Positions 37,047-46,606 are shown, counted from the stretch's first letter. The stretch: 64,000 nucleotides of DNA from Bacillota bacterium (GCA_021820965.1 JAKACZ010000002.1:62001-126000), one strand, 5' to 3'. The notes: generated from the letters alone by a model not told the origin. Numbers and translations are program-made.

Positions 37047-38207
37047 ATGGAGATGCCGGGCAAGCGAAACACTCAGTTTCAATGGACTGTGGCCACGATG
37101 CGCGACATCGTGCTGGTGATCCTGGGGTCCGGGGCCATCATCTACGGTCTCTGGTTCATGTTATACCGGTTGGGCCGCGTTGTGCTGATTCTCATCTTAG
37201 CCATTATTTTCACCATTACGTTGGGGCCGTTGGTCGATCGGCTGGCGACGCGCTGGAGAAGGCCTTGGGCGGTTTTGGTGGTGGTGCTGGGCGCGGTCAT
37301 CGTGATTGTGGGAGGCGGCACGCTATTGGGCACGGTGATGACCGGTCAAATTATTGCCCTGGTGCGCAAGATCCCCGCACACGTGAACCAGGTCTCCACC
37401 TTGGCCCCTGGATTTTTGTCATGGCTTCACCATAACGGCATCAATGTGAACGTGCAGAGCATTGAAAGCCGGATTTTGGCCAATGCCGGCAAGGTCTCCT
37501 CGATCGTAGTGACACGGACCCTGAATATTATCAGCAATGTCATTGGCGCCATGGTGGATGGGGCCCTCATTCTCTTCATCACCATTTACTGGCTTTTGGA
37601 TGCCGAACGCATGCAGATGGCGGTGCTGAGACTGGTGCCGCACGCCCACCGCGATCTCCTGATGGCGGCAGAGCACACTCTCACCCGGGTGGTGGGTGGC
37701 TACGTCCGTGGTCAACTTCTGTTGTCGGCCATTGTGGGTTCGGCCTTCGGCGTGGGATCCTGGATTATTGGGCTGCCGTTTCCGATTTTGATTGGCGTGG
37801 TGGGCGGCGCTATGGAACTCATTCCCATGCTGGGACCAATCTTGGGTGCGATTATGCCGGTGTTACTGGCGCTGCTTGGCGGCCACGCTTTAGTTCAAGT
37901 GCCCGAAGTCGTCATTTTGTTCGCGGCGGTGCATCTGTTAGAATCGCAAATCTTAGGCCCGCGGATTATTCGTTCCCAGGTTGGGCTGCATCCGGTGCTG
38001 TCGGTGCTGGCGCTAGTGATCGGCGCCGATTTGCAAGGCGTGTGGGGTGCGTTGTTTGCCGTTCCCGCCGCCGGCATCATCGTCGCCGCCTGGGTGGCCG
38101 GGGTTCGGTTGTGGCGGGAGCGGGTGGTGCTGCCCGAGAAGCCTGCAACACTCGCCTCCACCTCCTCATCCGATCAACGAAACATTCTTCCCAAAAAAGG
38201 CGTTTAA
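37047..38207 (+). CDS. AI-2E family transporter
   Basis: A 386-residue polytopic membrane protein of the AI-2 exporter superfamily (PerM/YtvI/TqsA-like). Eight helices are predicted; the paired N-terminal helices (IVLVILGSGAIIYGLWFMLY, LILAIIFTITLGPLVDRLA), the LITIYWLLDAERM-type region and the late VGGAMELIPMLGPILGAIMP motif are diagnostic. Substrates range from autoinducer-2 to Na+(Li+)/H+; not predictable here. ATG 37047 or 37053 behind GGGAAAGGA; TACAAT at 37027 may be the -10. Confidence 0.85.
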   Translation: MEMPGKRNTQFQWTVATMRDIVLVILGSGAIIYGLWFMLYRLGRVVLILILAIIFTITLGPLVDRLATRWRRPWAVLVVVLGAVIVIVGGGTLLGTVMTGQIIALVRKIPAHVNQVSTLAPGFLSWLHHNGINVNVQSIESRILANAGKVSSIVVTRTLNIISNVIGAMVDGALILFITIYWLLDAERMQMAVLRLVPHAHRDLLMAAEHTLTRVVGGYVRGQLLLSAIVGSAFGVGSWIIGLPFPILIGVVGGAMELIPMLGPILGAIMPVLLALLGGHALVQVPEVVILFAAVHLLESQILGPRIIRSQVGLHPVLSVLALVIGADLQGVWGALFAVPAAGIIVAAWVAGVRLWRERVVLPEKPATLASTSSSDQRNILPKKGV

Positions 38208-38257
38208 ATAGATAACGGGGCCGTCCGCTGAAAGCCTCGTTAAGGAGGAGCCAGCGG

Positions 38258-38767
38258 ATGACCGATGCGGGAAGTGCTGCGGAAGCGTGGGTGCAGCAAT
38301 ATGCCGACCGTGTCTTTCGGCTGGCCTACGCGTTGGTGGGCGAGCGCACCCGGGCCGAGGATGCTGCGCAAGACAGTCTTTTTCATATTGCCCGATGGTG
38401 CTTGAACCATCCCCAGTTTGAACCCACTGATGCCTGGGTGTATCAGGTGACCCGCAACGCAGTACGCGATCAGGCCCGGCGCTGGCCTAGGGCAACCGTG
38501 CCACTTGACGAGCGGATGGTCGCCAGCATGGACGATGCGGGCGTGGAGCGGCTGGATGTGGCCCGGGCGCTCCATGCGCTGGCTGACCGCGACCGGGAAG
38601 TTTTAGTCTTCTTTTATTTCCTGGATCTGACCACCGAAGAGGTGGCACAGGTGCTGAAAATCAGCCCCACAGCGGCTCGGATTCGGCTCTCACGGGCGAG
38701 AAAACGGTTTAAAGCGGCGTTTGAAAACGGGGGGAGCGAAACTGCAACGGCAAGGGGGAGTCGGTGA
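38258..38767 (+). CDS. ECF-type RNA polymerase sigma factor
   Basis: A 169-residue extracytoplasmic-function sigma factor. Region 2 is about residues 10-75 (VFRLAYALVGERTRAEDAAQ, WVYQVTRNAVRDQARR), then a short linker, and region 4 is about 103-155 (ALHALADRDREVLVFFYFLD, TTEEVAQVLKISPTAARIRL). No region 1 or 3 is present, as usual. GGAGG precedes the ATG. Its stop overlaps the start of the next gene, a membrane protein with the topology of an anti-sigma factor, so the two are co-translated. Confidence 0.93.
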   Translation: MTDAGSAAEAWVQQYADRVFRLAYALVGERTRAEDAAQDSLFHIARWCLNHPQFEPTDAWVYQVTRNAVRDQARRWPRATVPLDERMVASMDDAGVERLDVARALHALADRDREVLVFFYFLDLTTEEVAQVLKISPTAARIRLSRARKRFKAAFENGGSETATARGSR

Positions 38768-39921
38768 TGACGCCGAAACACGATCCGGAAAAACTGCTGA
38801 AAGCCTACTGGCACAGCCAGCTGGATGAAGTCAAGGCACCGGCGGACTTGGCGCAGAGGGTGCTTCGCGACGCGCGCCACACGGGGGCCATCCGACGGGA
38901 GAGCCGCGTCATGGCCCCCCTCCGGATCCTGGCCGGGTTAGGGGGTGTGGTGGCGGTTGTACTCATCGGCGCGTTGGTTCTGTCCCATCGGGGCGGTTTT
39001 TCTTCCTCGTCATCGGCGGCGACCGCGGCACGACCCCAGGCCTCGGCCAATACCCATCAGGCGGCGAGCGGAGCCAAAAGCGTCGTTCACCGGTCACCCT
39101 TCGCCGGGCAAGTGGCGGCGTTCACCCCGGCATCGAACCATCGGCTATGGGCGGCAGAGTTTATGGCAGGCGCGTGGTGGCTTTGGACCAGACCGTCGAC
39201 CGAAGGTCGTTGGCGACTCATCACGACAATCAAGGGTCGTAGCGGGCGGGCTCAGCTGTGGTTCGCCGGACCCAGGGGCTGGCTCTTAGTGCCGGCGCGG
39301 ACGGGCGGATGGACTGCTTGGCACACGGGCAACGATGGTCAGTCCTGGGCTCCGGCGCTACTGCCGCCATCGTCCCGGGAGAGTTTCGCGGCGGTCATAT
39401 CTAATGTGGGCGGCGCGCCCGTGTATCTCTTACTCTCTTCTGTCAACGGGCACCCGTCGCTATACCAGAGGGGAACCGGCGGAAGCTGGCAGCGGGAGTC
39501 GGTCCGGGGACTCGCTCATGTTGTCGAGCACTTGCGTATAGGAGCTTCGGGTACGGGCTATGCCATCGCCGAGCAGACCTTATACCGTACCGTAAACGGG
39601 GGACGAAGCTGGGCTGGGGCGGTGCCCGAGATGGAGTCGGCGGCCCCGGCCTTCGCGTCCGCGCCGACGGCTTACGCCGTTCAGGTGGCCAAGACCGACG
39701 GACTCTTAAGCCGTGTCGGCAGTCACTCCTGGATGGTGTACCGTCATACCCTTTGGGTTCAGCGCGGCCCGACCTGGAAGCGAGTCGCCGCGCTCCCATT
39801 TCGGGGCTCCGTCGTTTCACTTGCCTTTGTTACCGACTCCACCGGGTTCGTTCTTTCTTCATCGGGGCGTATATATGTTACGCATGACGCGGGCACGTCA
39901 TGGCTTCGTGCGGTACCATAA
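38767..39921 (+). CDS. Membrane-anchored probable anti-sigma protein with beta-propeller-like exterior
   Basis: A 384-residue type II membrane protein. Residues 1-50 are cytoplasmic and helical (anti-sigma-sized, but no zinc-binding HxxxCxxC), the membrane helix is about 52-71 (ILAGLGGVVAVVLIGALVL), then a Ser/Ala-rich linker, and the outer 270 residues contain repeated W/G-rich strands and Asp-box-like elements (NDGQSW, NGGRSW, DAGTSW) typical of BNR/sialidase-type propellers. Position and TGATG overlap with the sigma gene support an anti-sigma/sensor role; this is inference. Confidence 0.65.
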   Translation: MTPKHDPEKLLKAYWHSQLDEVKAPADLAQRVLRDARHTGAIRRESRVMAPLRILAGLGGVVAVVLIGALVLSHRGGFSSSSSAATAARPQASANTHQAASGAKSVVHRSPFAGQVAAFTPASNHRLWAAEFMAGAWWLWTRPSTEGRWRLITTIKGRSGRAQLWFAGPRGWLLVPARTGGWTAWHTGNDGQSWAPALLPPSSRESFAAVISNVGGAPVYLLLSSVNGHPSLYQRGTGGSWQRESVRGLAHVVEHLRIGASGTGYAIAEQTLYRTVNGGRSWAGAVPEMESAAPAFASAPTAYAVQVAKTDGLLSRVGSHSWMVYRHTLWVQRGPTWKRVAALPFRGSVVSLAFVTDSTGFVLSSSGRIYVTHDAGTSWLRAVP

Positions 39922-39946
39922 TGGATAACGGTCAAGGAGGGTCGGT

Positions 39947-40840
39947 ATGAAAAATGGATATGCGAGAGCGGGCACCGTGGCCATGGTATCGGCCATTATG
40001 GCATCGTTGGCCGGCTGTGGGGCGCAGGCCAGGCCGATTGCAGTACCCCCCAGGTCGTCGGCCTCCCCTCAGTACCCATCAAGCCCGCCGTCGGTATCGG
40101 TGAGCAACTCACCGTCAACGTCCCGTACATACACACCCCAATCTACCTCCATCGGTATTGACGGGCCCAACTTTCCGAGCATCACGAAGATGGCCATGAG
40201 TCACGTGAGCGGCTTGGTCAAATCGTCGGCGGAGGCGCCGACCATCGTTCCCTGGTCCGACACCGGCTCTACTGTGATGTACTACCGGTTCGCGACCGAA
40301 GGATCACAGGCCGGCCCGGCTGGCCTGATCGAAAGCTATCAAGTGACACTGTTGTCTCCGCATCCGACAGATCCGGTCGCTAATTTCGCAAGTGCGGTCT
40401 TTGACAGCGCTGCAGCCGCGACCCGTGATGTGCAGAATAAACCTCTAAGCCTCGGATTGGCATCTCCCGCCCCCGGAGGTCCGAGGTTGGCGGTGGGGAG
40501 CGGCATCACCGCCACCGCTGGAACACGCGGGTCCATGGATTTGTTGGGGTGGCGTCAGGGCAGTTGGGTGGTCGTGGTGGGACACCAGGGCAGCATGCCA
40601 ATCCGCAGTGCGCGTATTGTGGCGTCCTATCTGCGCACGCATTTTATGCCGGCGCCCGAGCCGCAAGGGGCAGGCGCTGAAGGCCTTATCGCCGTCAATG
40701 TCGAACACCACGGTCCGCACACCGAAGTGGCCTGGCAAGAGGGGCGCTGGGTCTACAGCACCGGGACCGAGCCCAGTGCAACCGATCCCATTACCACCGG
40801 TCTGGCGCTGGCGTTATCCATGCGACGCTACGGGGGATAG
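39947..40840 (+). CDS. Secreted lipoprotein, unknown function
   Basis: A 297-residue protein with a lipoprotein signal peptide (lipobox LAGC, Cys at about 24), a Ser/Pro-rich linker (about 30-70), and a soluble domain of alternating strands without known motifs. It follows the anti-sigma-like gene after 25 bp and has its own AAGGAGG. Likely part of the sigma-factor operon and exposed on the outer face of the membrane. Confidence 0.7.
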   Translation: MKNGYARAGTVAMVSAIMASLAGCGAQARPIAVPPRSSASPQYPSSPPSVSVSNSPSTSRTYTPQSTSIGIDGPNFPSITKMAMSHVSGLVKSSAEAPTIVPWSDTGSTVMYYRFATEGSQAGPAGLIESYQVTLLSPHPTDPVANFASAVFDSAAAATRDVQNKPLSLGLASPAPGGPRLAVGSGITATAGTRGSMDLLGWRQGSWVVVVGHQGSMPIRSARIVASYLRTHFMPAPEPQGAGAEGLIAVNVEHHGPHTEVAWQEGRWVYSTGTEPSATDPITTGLALALSMRRYGG

Positions 40841-40940
40841 CAGAGTCAGGCACAATCTTGCAGAAAATCACCGGCTAGAACGATCTATACGGACCAAAGC
40901 ATGCTAAACTCGTGTCAAATCCATGCGGGAGGCGTCCGGG

Positions 40941-41279
40941 GTGGATGAACGGCGACCGGTCCCACCAACAAAAGATGATGTCTTAGCCATACTCAAGGCA
41001 CATCGGGATTTGGGCCCTGAGTTTGACAGCCATCTGGCCGATCAGATTCTAGACCTTTGGCCTCCGTCCGAAAGAAGGGGCCGTCGGCATTCCCCGCTGA
41101 TCCGCCCGAACGGAGAGTCACCCTCTGCCCGTAAGAAAAGCCGCAGTCAAAAGATATCTTCGGTGCTGGCCTTGTCCATACCGCTTTTAGCCATTGCCGG
41201 CGGTGAGACCCATCCCCATCTCTATGGAGTGCTGGCGGTACTGGCGCTAGATGCCATCGCCATGGTGGTCTTGCGCTGA
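40941..41279 (+). CDS. Small membrane protein with basic linker, unknown
   Basis: A 112-residue protein: N-terminal helical segment (TKDDVLAILKAHRDLGPEFD, HLADQILDLW), a very basic linker (RRGRRHS, ARKKSRSQK), then two short hydrophobic segments (VLALSIPLLAIAG, LYGVLAVLALDAIAMVVL). GTG start at 40941, eight bases after GGGAGG. No family recognised. A cytoplasmic N-terminus tethered by a C-terminal hairpin is likely. It has a possible extended -10 (TGCTAAACT) upstream. Confidence 0.55.
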   Translation: MDERRPVPPTKDDVLAILKAHRDLGPEFDSHLADQILDLWPPSERRGRRHSPLIRPNGESPSARKKSRSQKISSVLALSIPLLAIAGGETHPHLYGVLAVLALDAIAMVVLR

Positions 41280-41948
41280 GCTTGTGTATTCGTAACCCTG
41301 AGTGATCTCGGAGTTTTTCGCATGGTAGTCAAGCGGACTCAAAATCGTATTCTGTGATTGATGGACACGTTGTTTGGTCCGGTTAGCAACCGCAACAGTC
41401 ATGGCAGTAATTCCACATCTATGGAACCTGGCTTCCGCGGGCCCGATGATTTGCCGCTCCGCCAAGCTCACAACACCACCCTTCAAATCATCAAGGAGTT
41501 TCACACGTGTCGGTAAAAGCAACCGTGGCCACCATTTTTAGACTCCTAAAGATCAGCGGCTATGTGTGTCGTGGGACGTCGATGTCGTCGACCCCGCCTA
41601 TGCCATGGCGCCAGGTACACCTTGGGGAAATCTTGTGAGACGTGAGGGAATAGATCCGTTCTCTGAAAGGGCCGTCTGCTAGACATTGGCATAGCCGCGG
41701 TGGCGCCTACGCGCCGGGAGGCACTATATCGCTTCTGGCAGCCACCGCTTTTATGAAGCGCTCTCAATTATGGCAACGAACGACGAGATGGCATCGTAGG
41801 TTATGGACGAAGCTAACGCGACGTGGGGAGATAGACGGGCGTGGAGTAAGCTTAGCGACTTCGGGTCTTGGCAAAGTCTCCTGTATCTGGCCACATCGCG
41901 CGAGCTTCTGGTAGAATAGACGGGATATAGAGATGAGGGGGATCTTTT
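41280..41948. other. Intergenic stretch, no supported gene
   Basis: About 670 bp. A 91-residue minus-strand frame (41247-41522) overlaps the end of the preceding gene and shows no motif. TAGAAT at about 41912 could be the -10 of the following cluster. Confidence 0.35.
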
Positions 41949-42752
41949 TTGGCACTTGGGGTCGTCAGTCGATTTGCCGACCACCTTCAGCACTTTACCC
42001 CAGCCTATTACGAGGTCAAGGGTGTTACCGGGGTCTGGCACAACGCGCTGCCGTACGCTATCCCCATGATTAGCGTGTTCGGGGACAACCGGCTCTCGAA
42101 GGCTCATCCTGAGTGGGTGCAAATCGGACCTGACGGTGAGCGGGCGACACGCGCCAGCCGGTACTTCGACTGGGATGCGATTTGCCCCAGCCATGATGCT
42201 ACCTTTGATCAAGGGCTAAACTGGGTGGCTGAGGCCGTACGACAAAGCGGATCAGGAACGGTGCGGTTGGATGACGTGACCTACGCCCGCGAGGGTTTCT
42301 GCCAGTGCCAGACTTGCCAAACCAAAAGCCAAGACGCCGGGATGACCCTTAATGCCTTCCGCATTCAACGCCTGGTGGATTTCGTGCGCCAGGCCCATCT
42401 GATCGCTCCACATTTGCACATGACCCTCTTTCCCGACCCGTTTCCGGGACACTTGCAGCGCCGATTCGGCGTCGACCCGGATCGGTTGGCTCACGATGTC
42501 GAAGCCTTCGTGGTGCCGATTTATGATCTGCACTACGCCACCACCTACTGGCTGGAGATTTTAGCCGAGGCGTTTTTGGAATTGATTCCGGGGCGTTATT
42601 ATATCGAGCTATATGGGCTCCAGGTTCCCGAAGAGGCGTTGCTGCACGCCTGCCAGGTGGCCCAAGCCTATTGTGACGGGGTGATTGTCGCCTATGAGAA
42701 CCACCTCCCGAAATTACAACGCATTGAAGAAAGGCTGGCTCTTGACTCATGA
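41949..42752 (+). CDS. Uncharacterised TIM-barrel-like protein, first gene of SNF2 cluster
   Basis: A 267-residue soluble protein. The order of strands and motifs (AIPMISVFGDNRLSKAHPEW, GTVRLDDVTYARE, LHMTLFPDPFPG, VEAFVVPIYDLHY, GVIVAYENHL) resembles putative glycosyl-hydrolase-like barrels. The CQCQTCQ cluster after the DD motif is characteristic of some of these and may bind metal. No signal peptide, so cytoplasmic. TTG start after GAGGGGG. It overlaps the SNF2 gene by ATGA, implying coupled translation and a shared process. Function unknown. Confidence 0.6.
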   Translation: MALGVVSRFADHLQHFTPAYYEVKGVTGVWHNALPYAIPMISVFGDNRLSKAHPEWVQIGPDGERATRASRYFDWDAICPSHDATFDQGLNWVAEAVRQSGSGTVRLDDVTYAREGFCQCQTCQTKSQDAGMTLNAFRIQRLVDFVRQAHLIAPHLHMTLFPDPFPGHLQRRFGVDPDRLAHDVEAFVVPIYDLHYATTYWLEILAEAFLELIPGRYYIELYGLQVPEEALLHACQVAQAYCDGVIVAYENHLPKLQRIEERLALDS

Positions 42753-45352
42753 CACCAGTGGAAGTAAGCCGTCATGACTGGCCGTCATATCAAAAGGGCC
42801 GTTGGGGATTTCTGATTGGAGCCGAGGGCCGCTTTGTTGCGCGCGACCAAGCGGTGGAGTGGGCTCTCACCCATCTGGATTCTGCGTACCGCCATGTCTT
42901 TTTCTGGTGGGACTTTTTCATCGACCGCCTCTTGGAATCCGAGCTTTTGCCCGCATTGGACCGGTGCAACGGTGGTCTGATCGCGCGCTGGCGTCTGTTT
43001 GACGGACCAGCACTGATCGCCGCGCGTTGGCCCGATGGGGAGTTGTCCGAGGACGAGGTGCAGTATTTAACCCAATTTGTTGATGACTGGGCGGACGCCT
43101 TTGTTCGCTGCCATGCACCGGACTTGGAAGCCCGGCGCGCCATTGGCGGACCGTTGGGTCGCCGTTTGGTGGCGCGCTTGATCCGCCCGCGGGAAGTATG
43201 GGATGTCAACGCCGGCGACCGCAGGCTGCTCATGACCGCCATGGCGGATTGGGAGCATGCCGCACTTGAACATTCCCGCCGCGCCACCCTGGATGCCCCC
43301 ATCGTCCGGGTCTTGGAACTTCGAGGCGACGCGCTTAAAATCCAGGCGCAAGTTGCGCCGCGAGAACTAGGTGAATGGTCGCTGCGCTTTCCCATGTGGC
43401 AGCGCCTGAGTTCCGGTGGCACGGACCGGCTCTTGACGCTTGCCGGGGAAGAGGCGGAAGAGTTCTGGCGGGACGAACTTTCGGCGTTGGTAAAACTTGG
43501 AGTCAAGGTTGAACTGCCCGCTAATTGGCGCAACCCCAGACTTCGCGTTCGCGGTCAATTGCGCGGGCGCCAGGCTAAAGACCAAGCCATGATAGGGATG
43601 GAACAGATTGTTCAGGTGGATTGGCAGGTGCTGATCGGTGGTCAACCGATCAGCATGGAAGAATTGGAAGGCCTGGTCAAAGCGTCGACTCCCTTGGTGC
43701 GGCTTCGCGGTCAATTTGTCGTTATCGACGACGCCATCCTCAAGGAAGCCCGCCGCGTGTTTGAGCGAGCCAGGAAAAATCGTGTCAAAGTGGCAGAAGC
43801 GCTTCGCTGGGCCGTAGGGGGCCTAGACGACGAGGTGGAATTGGTCACTGCCGGCGAAGTCTACGACATGCTCTCACAGCTAACCGGTCCGCACCAGCCT
43901 TTTGCCCGCTTGCAGCGTTTTCAGGGTGACCTTCGACCATATCAGCAAGAGGGGGTCGAGTGGCTGGTGCGGCGCATGCGATCGTCGGTAGGAGCGCTTT
44001 TGGCCGACGACATGGGGCTCGGAAAGACGGTCGAGGTCATTGCCGCGTTGACCCGGCTTCAGGAAGACGCAGGGCTTAACGGGCCGGTGTTGATTGCGGC
44101 GCCGCTTTCCGTGGTCGGCAATTGGGAACGCGAGTTTGCCCGCTTCAATCCCACCATTCAAGTGGGTGTGCACCTGGGCACCAGCCGGCTGCAAGGAGAG
44201 GCGTTGATCACTTGGGTGCGGGCGCAGGAAGCCGTCTTGACCACCTATGACGTGCTTTTGCGCGATGTCGATTGGCTCCGTTCGGTCCCCTGGCTGGGGG
44301 TGGTAGCGGACGAAGCCCAACAGTTGAAAAATCCCGGCACCAAACGGGCTCGGGCGATGCGCCGCATCGGCGCTGGATGGCGTGTAGCGTTAACCGGCAC
44401 CCCGGTGGAAAACCGGCTCGGAGATCTCTGGGCGGAGATGGAATTCTTGAATCCGGGGTACCTTGGTAGCGGACGCGAGTTTCGCCAGCGGTTTGAACGC
44501 GGTCGCGAGAGAGCGCTGACTGATCTGAAACGGCTGTTGGCGCCGTTTGTGCTGCGGCGCATGAAGACCGATCCGACGGTCATGCCCGATTTGCCGGCCA
44601 AGGTCGAAATTCGTGAGTGGACCACGTTGACCGCGGAGCAGATTGCACTGTATCAAGCGGTGGTGGATGCGCTCTTTCGGGAAGTATCGGGCACCATGAC
44701 CCGCCTGGCGCGGCGCGGAGCCATCGTAGCTGCTTTGACCCATTTGAAGCAGGTCACCGACCATCCGGCCTTATACCTTCATCAAACCGGCCCGGTCAAA
44801 GGACGCTCCGGCAAGCTGGAACGGCTGGAAGAACTAATCAGCGAGATTTTGGAAGCGGGCGAGCGGGTGGTGGTCTTCACCCAGTACGTCACCTGGGTGT
44901 ATATGGCCGCTCCATATCTGCGGCGCCGGTTTCATGTGCCGGTCTTGAGTTTTCACGGTTCGCTTGGCAAAAGCGAGCGGGACCAGGTGCTTGAGCAATT
45001 TGCCGACAAGAATGGGCCACCGATTCTTTTAGCGTCGTTGAAGGCTGGAGGGGTGGGACTCAACCTGGCTTCGGCGCAGCACGTGATTCATTATGACCGC
45101 TGGTGGAATCCGGCTACGGAAGATCAGGCGACCGACCGCGTATGGCGGATGGGGCAGACGTCCTTGGTAACGGTGCACAAGTTTGTTACCCGAGGCACGG
45201 TGGAAGAGCGGATTGACGCTCTGATCCGGCAAAAAAGGCACTTATCCGAAACACTCCTGTCTGAAGATCGGGGCGAGGGTTGGGTGGCGGAGCTATCCAA
45301 CCGGGAGTTGAAAGAATTGGTGGAACTGAGGGAAACATTGTGGATCGATTGA
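42749..45352 (+). CDS. SNF2-family DEAD/DEAH helicase (HepA-like)
   Basis: An 867-residue Swi2/Snf2 ATPase. The N-terminal 390 residues match the bacterial SNF2-associated region. The helicase core has Walker A LLADDMGLGKT (about 417-427), motif II ADEAQ (about 518-522), LTGTPVENRLGDLW, and in the second RecA domain VFTQYVTWVYMA, SLKAGGVGLNL, and motif VI DRVWRMGQT. Such proteins translocate on double-stranded DNA and remodel protein-DNA or polymerase complexes. It is immediately followed by, and overlaps, a SWIM-domain gene, the usual partner of this SNF2 class. Confidence 0.93.
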   Translation: MTPVEVSRHDWPSYQKGRWGFLIGAEGRFVARDQAVEWALTHLDSAYRHVFFWWDFFIDRLLESELLPALDRCNGGLIARWRLFDGPALIAARWPDGELSEDEVQYLTQFVDDWADAFVRCHAPDLEARRAIGGPLGRRLVARLIRPREVWDVNAGDRRLLMTAMADWEHAALEHSRRATLDAPIVRVLELRGDALKIQAQVAPRELGEWSLRFPMWQRLSSGGTDRLLTLAGEEAEEFWRDELSALVKLGVKVELPANWRNPRLRVRGQLRGRQAKDQAMIGMEQIVQVDWQVLIGGQPISMEELEGLVKASTPLVRLRGQFVVIDDAILKEARRVFERARKNRVKVAEALRWAVGGLDDEVELVTAGEVYDMLSQLTGPHQPFARLQRFQGDLRPYQQEGVEWLVRRMRSSVGALLADDMGLGKTVEVIAALTRLQEDAGLNGPVLIAAPLSVVGNWEREFARFNPTIQVGVHLGTSRLQGEALITWVRAQEAVLTTYDVLLRDVDWLRSVPWLGVVADEAQQLKNPGTKRARAMRRIGAGWRVALTGTPVENRLGDLWAEMEFLNPGYLGSGREFRQRFERGRERALTDLKRLLAPFVLRRMKTDPTVMPDLPAKVEIREWTTLTAEQIALYQAVVDALFREVSGTMTRLARRGAIVAALTHLKQVTDHPALYLHQTGPVKGRSGKLERLEELISEILEAGERVVVFTQYVTWVYMAAPYLRRRFHVPVLSFHGSLGKSERDQVLEQFADKNGPPILLASLKAGGVGLNLASAQHVIHYDRWWNPATEDQATDRVWRMGQTSLVTVHKFVTRGTVEERIDALIRQKRHLSETLLSEDRGEGWVAELSNRELKELVELRETLWID

Positions 45353-45945
45353 TGAAGCGCTTTCAAGCCGCCATCGAGGCACAGTTCGGCCTGCCCGCCT
45401 TTCAGAGCCTAGCGAAGTTGGCGCCGTCGGAAATGCAGGGGTACGCGGGGCTTTTGCGCGGCGCGTTTCATATTGACGGCGAAAATATTGTGAGTGTGCG
45501 GCTGACGGTCGAGCCCTGGCATACCGACGAGCGCTGGGCCATGATGGTGCGGGGGCGTGAACTGGGTAAAGAGGCGTTTTGGTCCTGGATTGCCGATCAG
45601 CCGGTGTGCCGGGTTCCCTTTGTTGTGAAATCGTTTCAAAGCCAATGCATGTGCTGCGGCGACACGCCCTGCCTGCATGGTGCCGCGCTGACGTACCACT
45701 GGCTGGTGCAGGTGGTGGAGATGCCGGAGTTCTTACTATTGTTTCTAAACCGACACGGTCCCGGTCGGCATGCCAATGTGCACCTTCGGTCCATCGCCCG
45801 GGTTCCGGTGGTTCTCGGCACCAACCTCGATCGCACCCGGAGGGAACTGGTCTCGATTTTGGAGGCCGCGTTGGCGGCCGCGGCTGCCGAGCGCGACAAT
45901 CTGTTTGGAGGTGAGCTTGCTGCGCATACTGGTCAGCGGGATTAG
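45340..45945 (+). CDS. SWIM zinc-finger protein
   Basis: A 201-residue protein with a SWIM motif: SQCMCCGDTPCLHGAALTYHW provides the C-x-C...C-x-H ligands (about residues 102-120). SWIM domains bind DNA or protein and in bacteria are regularly encoded next to SNF2 ATPases. GTG at 45340 overlaps the helicase by 13 bp and follows GAGGG by seven bases. The C-terminal third is helical and Ala-rich. It likely forms a complex with the helicase. Confidence 0.82.
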   Translation: MDRLMKRFQAAIEAQFGLPAFQSLAKLAPSEMQGYAGLLRGAFHIDGENIVSVRLTVEPWHTDERWAMMVRGRELGKEAFWSWIADQPVCRVPFVVKSFQSQCMCCGDTPCLHGAALTYHWLVQVVEMPEFLLLFLNRHGPGRHANVHLRSIARVPVVLGTNLDRTRRELVSILEAALAAAAAERDNLFGGELAAHTGQRD

Positions 45946-46603
45946 CGGCGGCATTGGCGCCGCGTTTGTCGCGCGTGCCCGATTGCACCCGGATTGGGAG
46001 GTGATTGGTTTGGCGCGTGCGCCCAACGGCCACGTCATCTCCTTCGATGCCGCATGGCCAAATGATCGCATTGCCGCCGCAATCCAAGCCATCGACGGGG
46101 CTGACGCGCTGGTGTGTCTGCATGGGGCCGACATCGTCTCGCCACCGCTGCGCCAGGCGTCCTACCTCGATCGGCTCGAAGCCCTGTACCGAGTTGACCT
46201 GGCCGGCACCGTCAAGCTTATTCGCGCGGTTTTGCCCAAGATGAAGCGGGGCGGTGTCATTGTAGTGATGGGGTGGGATCAGGCGAGTGCGGGGATGGCG
46301 GGCGAATCGGCGGAACTCTATGCCTTGACGAAAGGGGCGCTCACCAGCTATGCCAAGAGCCTGGCCGCCACACTGGAGGGCCAAGCCCTCGTCTATGTCG
46401 TGGCGCCCGGGTGGGTGCTAACCCGCTGGGGCGAGACTCTTTCGTCCGAGAGCCGCAGGCGCCTAGCTGGCCGTACCCGTTCGGGGCGGTGGCAAACGCC
46501 GGATCAGGTGGCTCAGGTGCTCGAGTCGCTCCTCATCCGCCCCGGCGATTATGCAAGCGGACAAGTGGTGTATGTCGATCGCGGCGCCGACGTAACGGGC
46601 TAG
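45917..46603 (+). CDS. Short-chain dehydrogenase/reductase
   Basis: A 228-residue SDR. Cofactor motif GISGGIGAAF (about residues 8-17), then CLHGAD in place of NNAG, the catalytic Tyr/Lys in YALTKGA, and VAPGWVLT after it. TTG start with GGAGGTGAGC; it overlaps the SWIM gene end by 29 bp. The substrate is unknown. Its presence at the end of a DNA-remodelling cluster may be incidental read-through rather than functional. Confidence 0.85.
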   Translation: MLRILVSGISGGIGAAFVARARLHPDWEVIGLARAPNGHVISFDAAWPNDRIAAAIQAIDGADALVCLHGADIVSPPLRQASYLDRLEALYRVDLAGTVKLIRAVLPKMKRGGVIVVMGWDQASAGMAGESAELYALTKGALTSYAKSLAATLEGQALVYVVAPGWVLTRWGETLSSESRRRLAGRTRSGRWQTPDQVAQVLESLLIRPGDYASGQVVYVDRGADVTG

Positions 46604-46606
46604 GCG

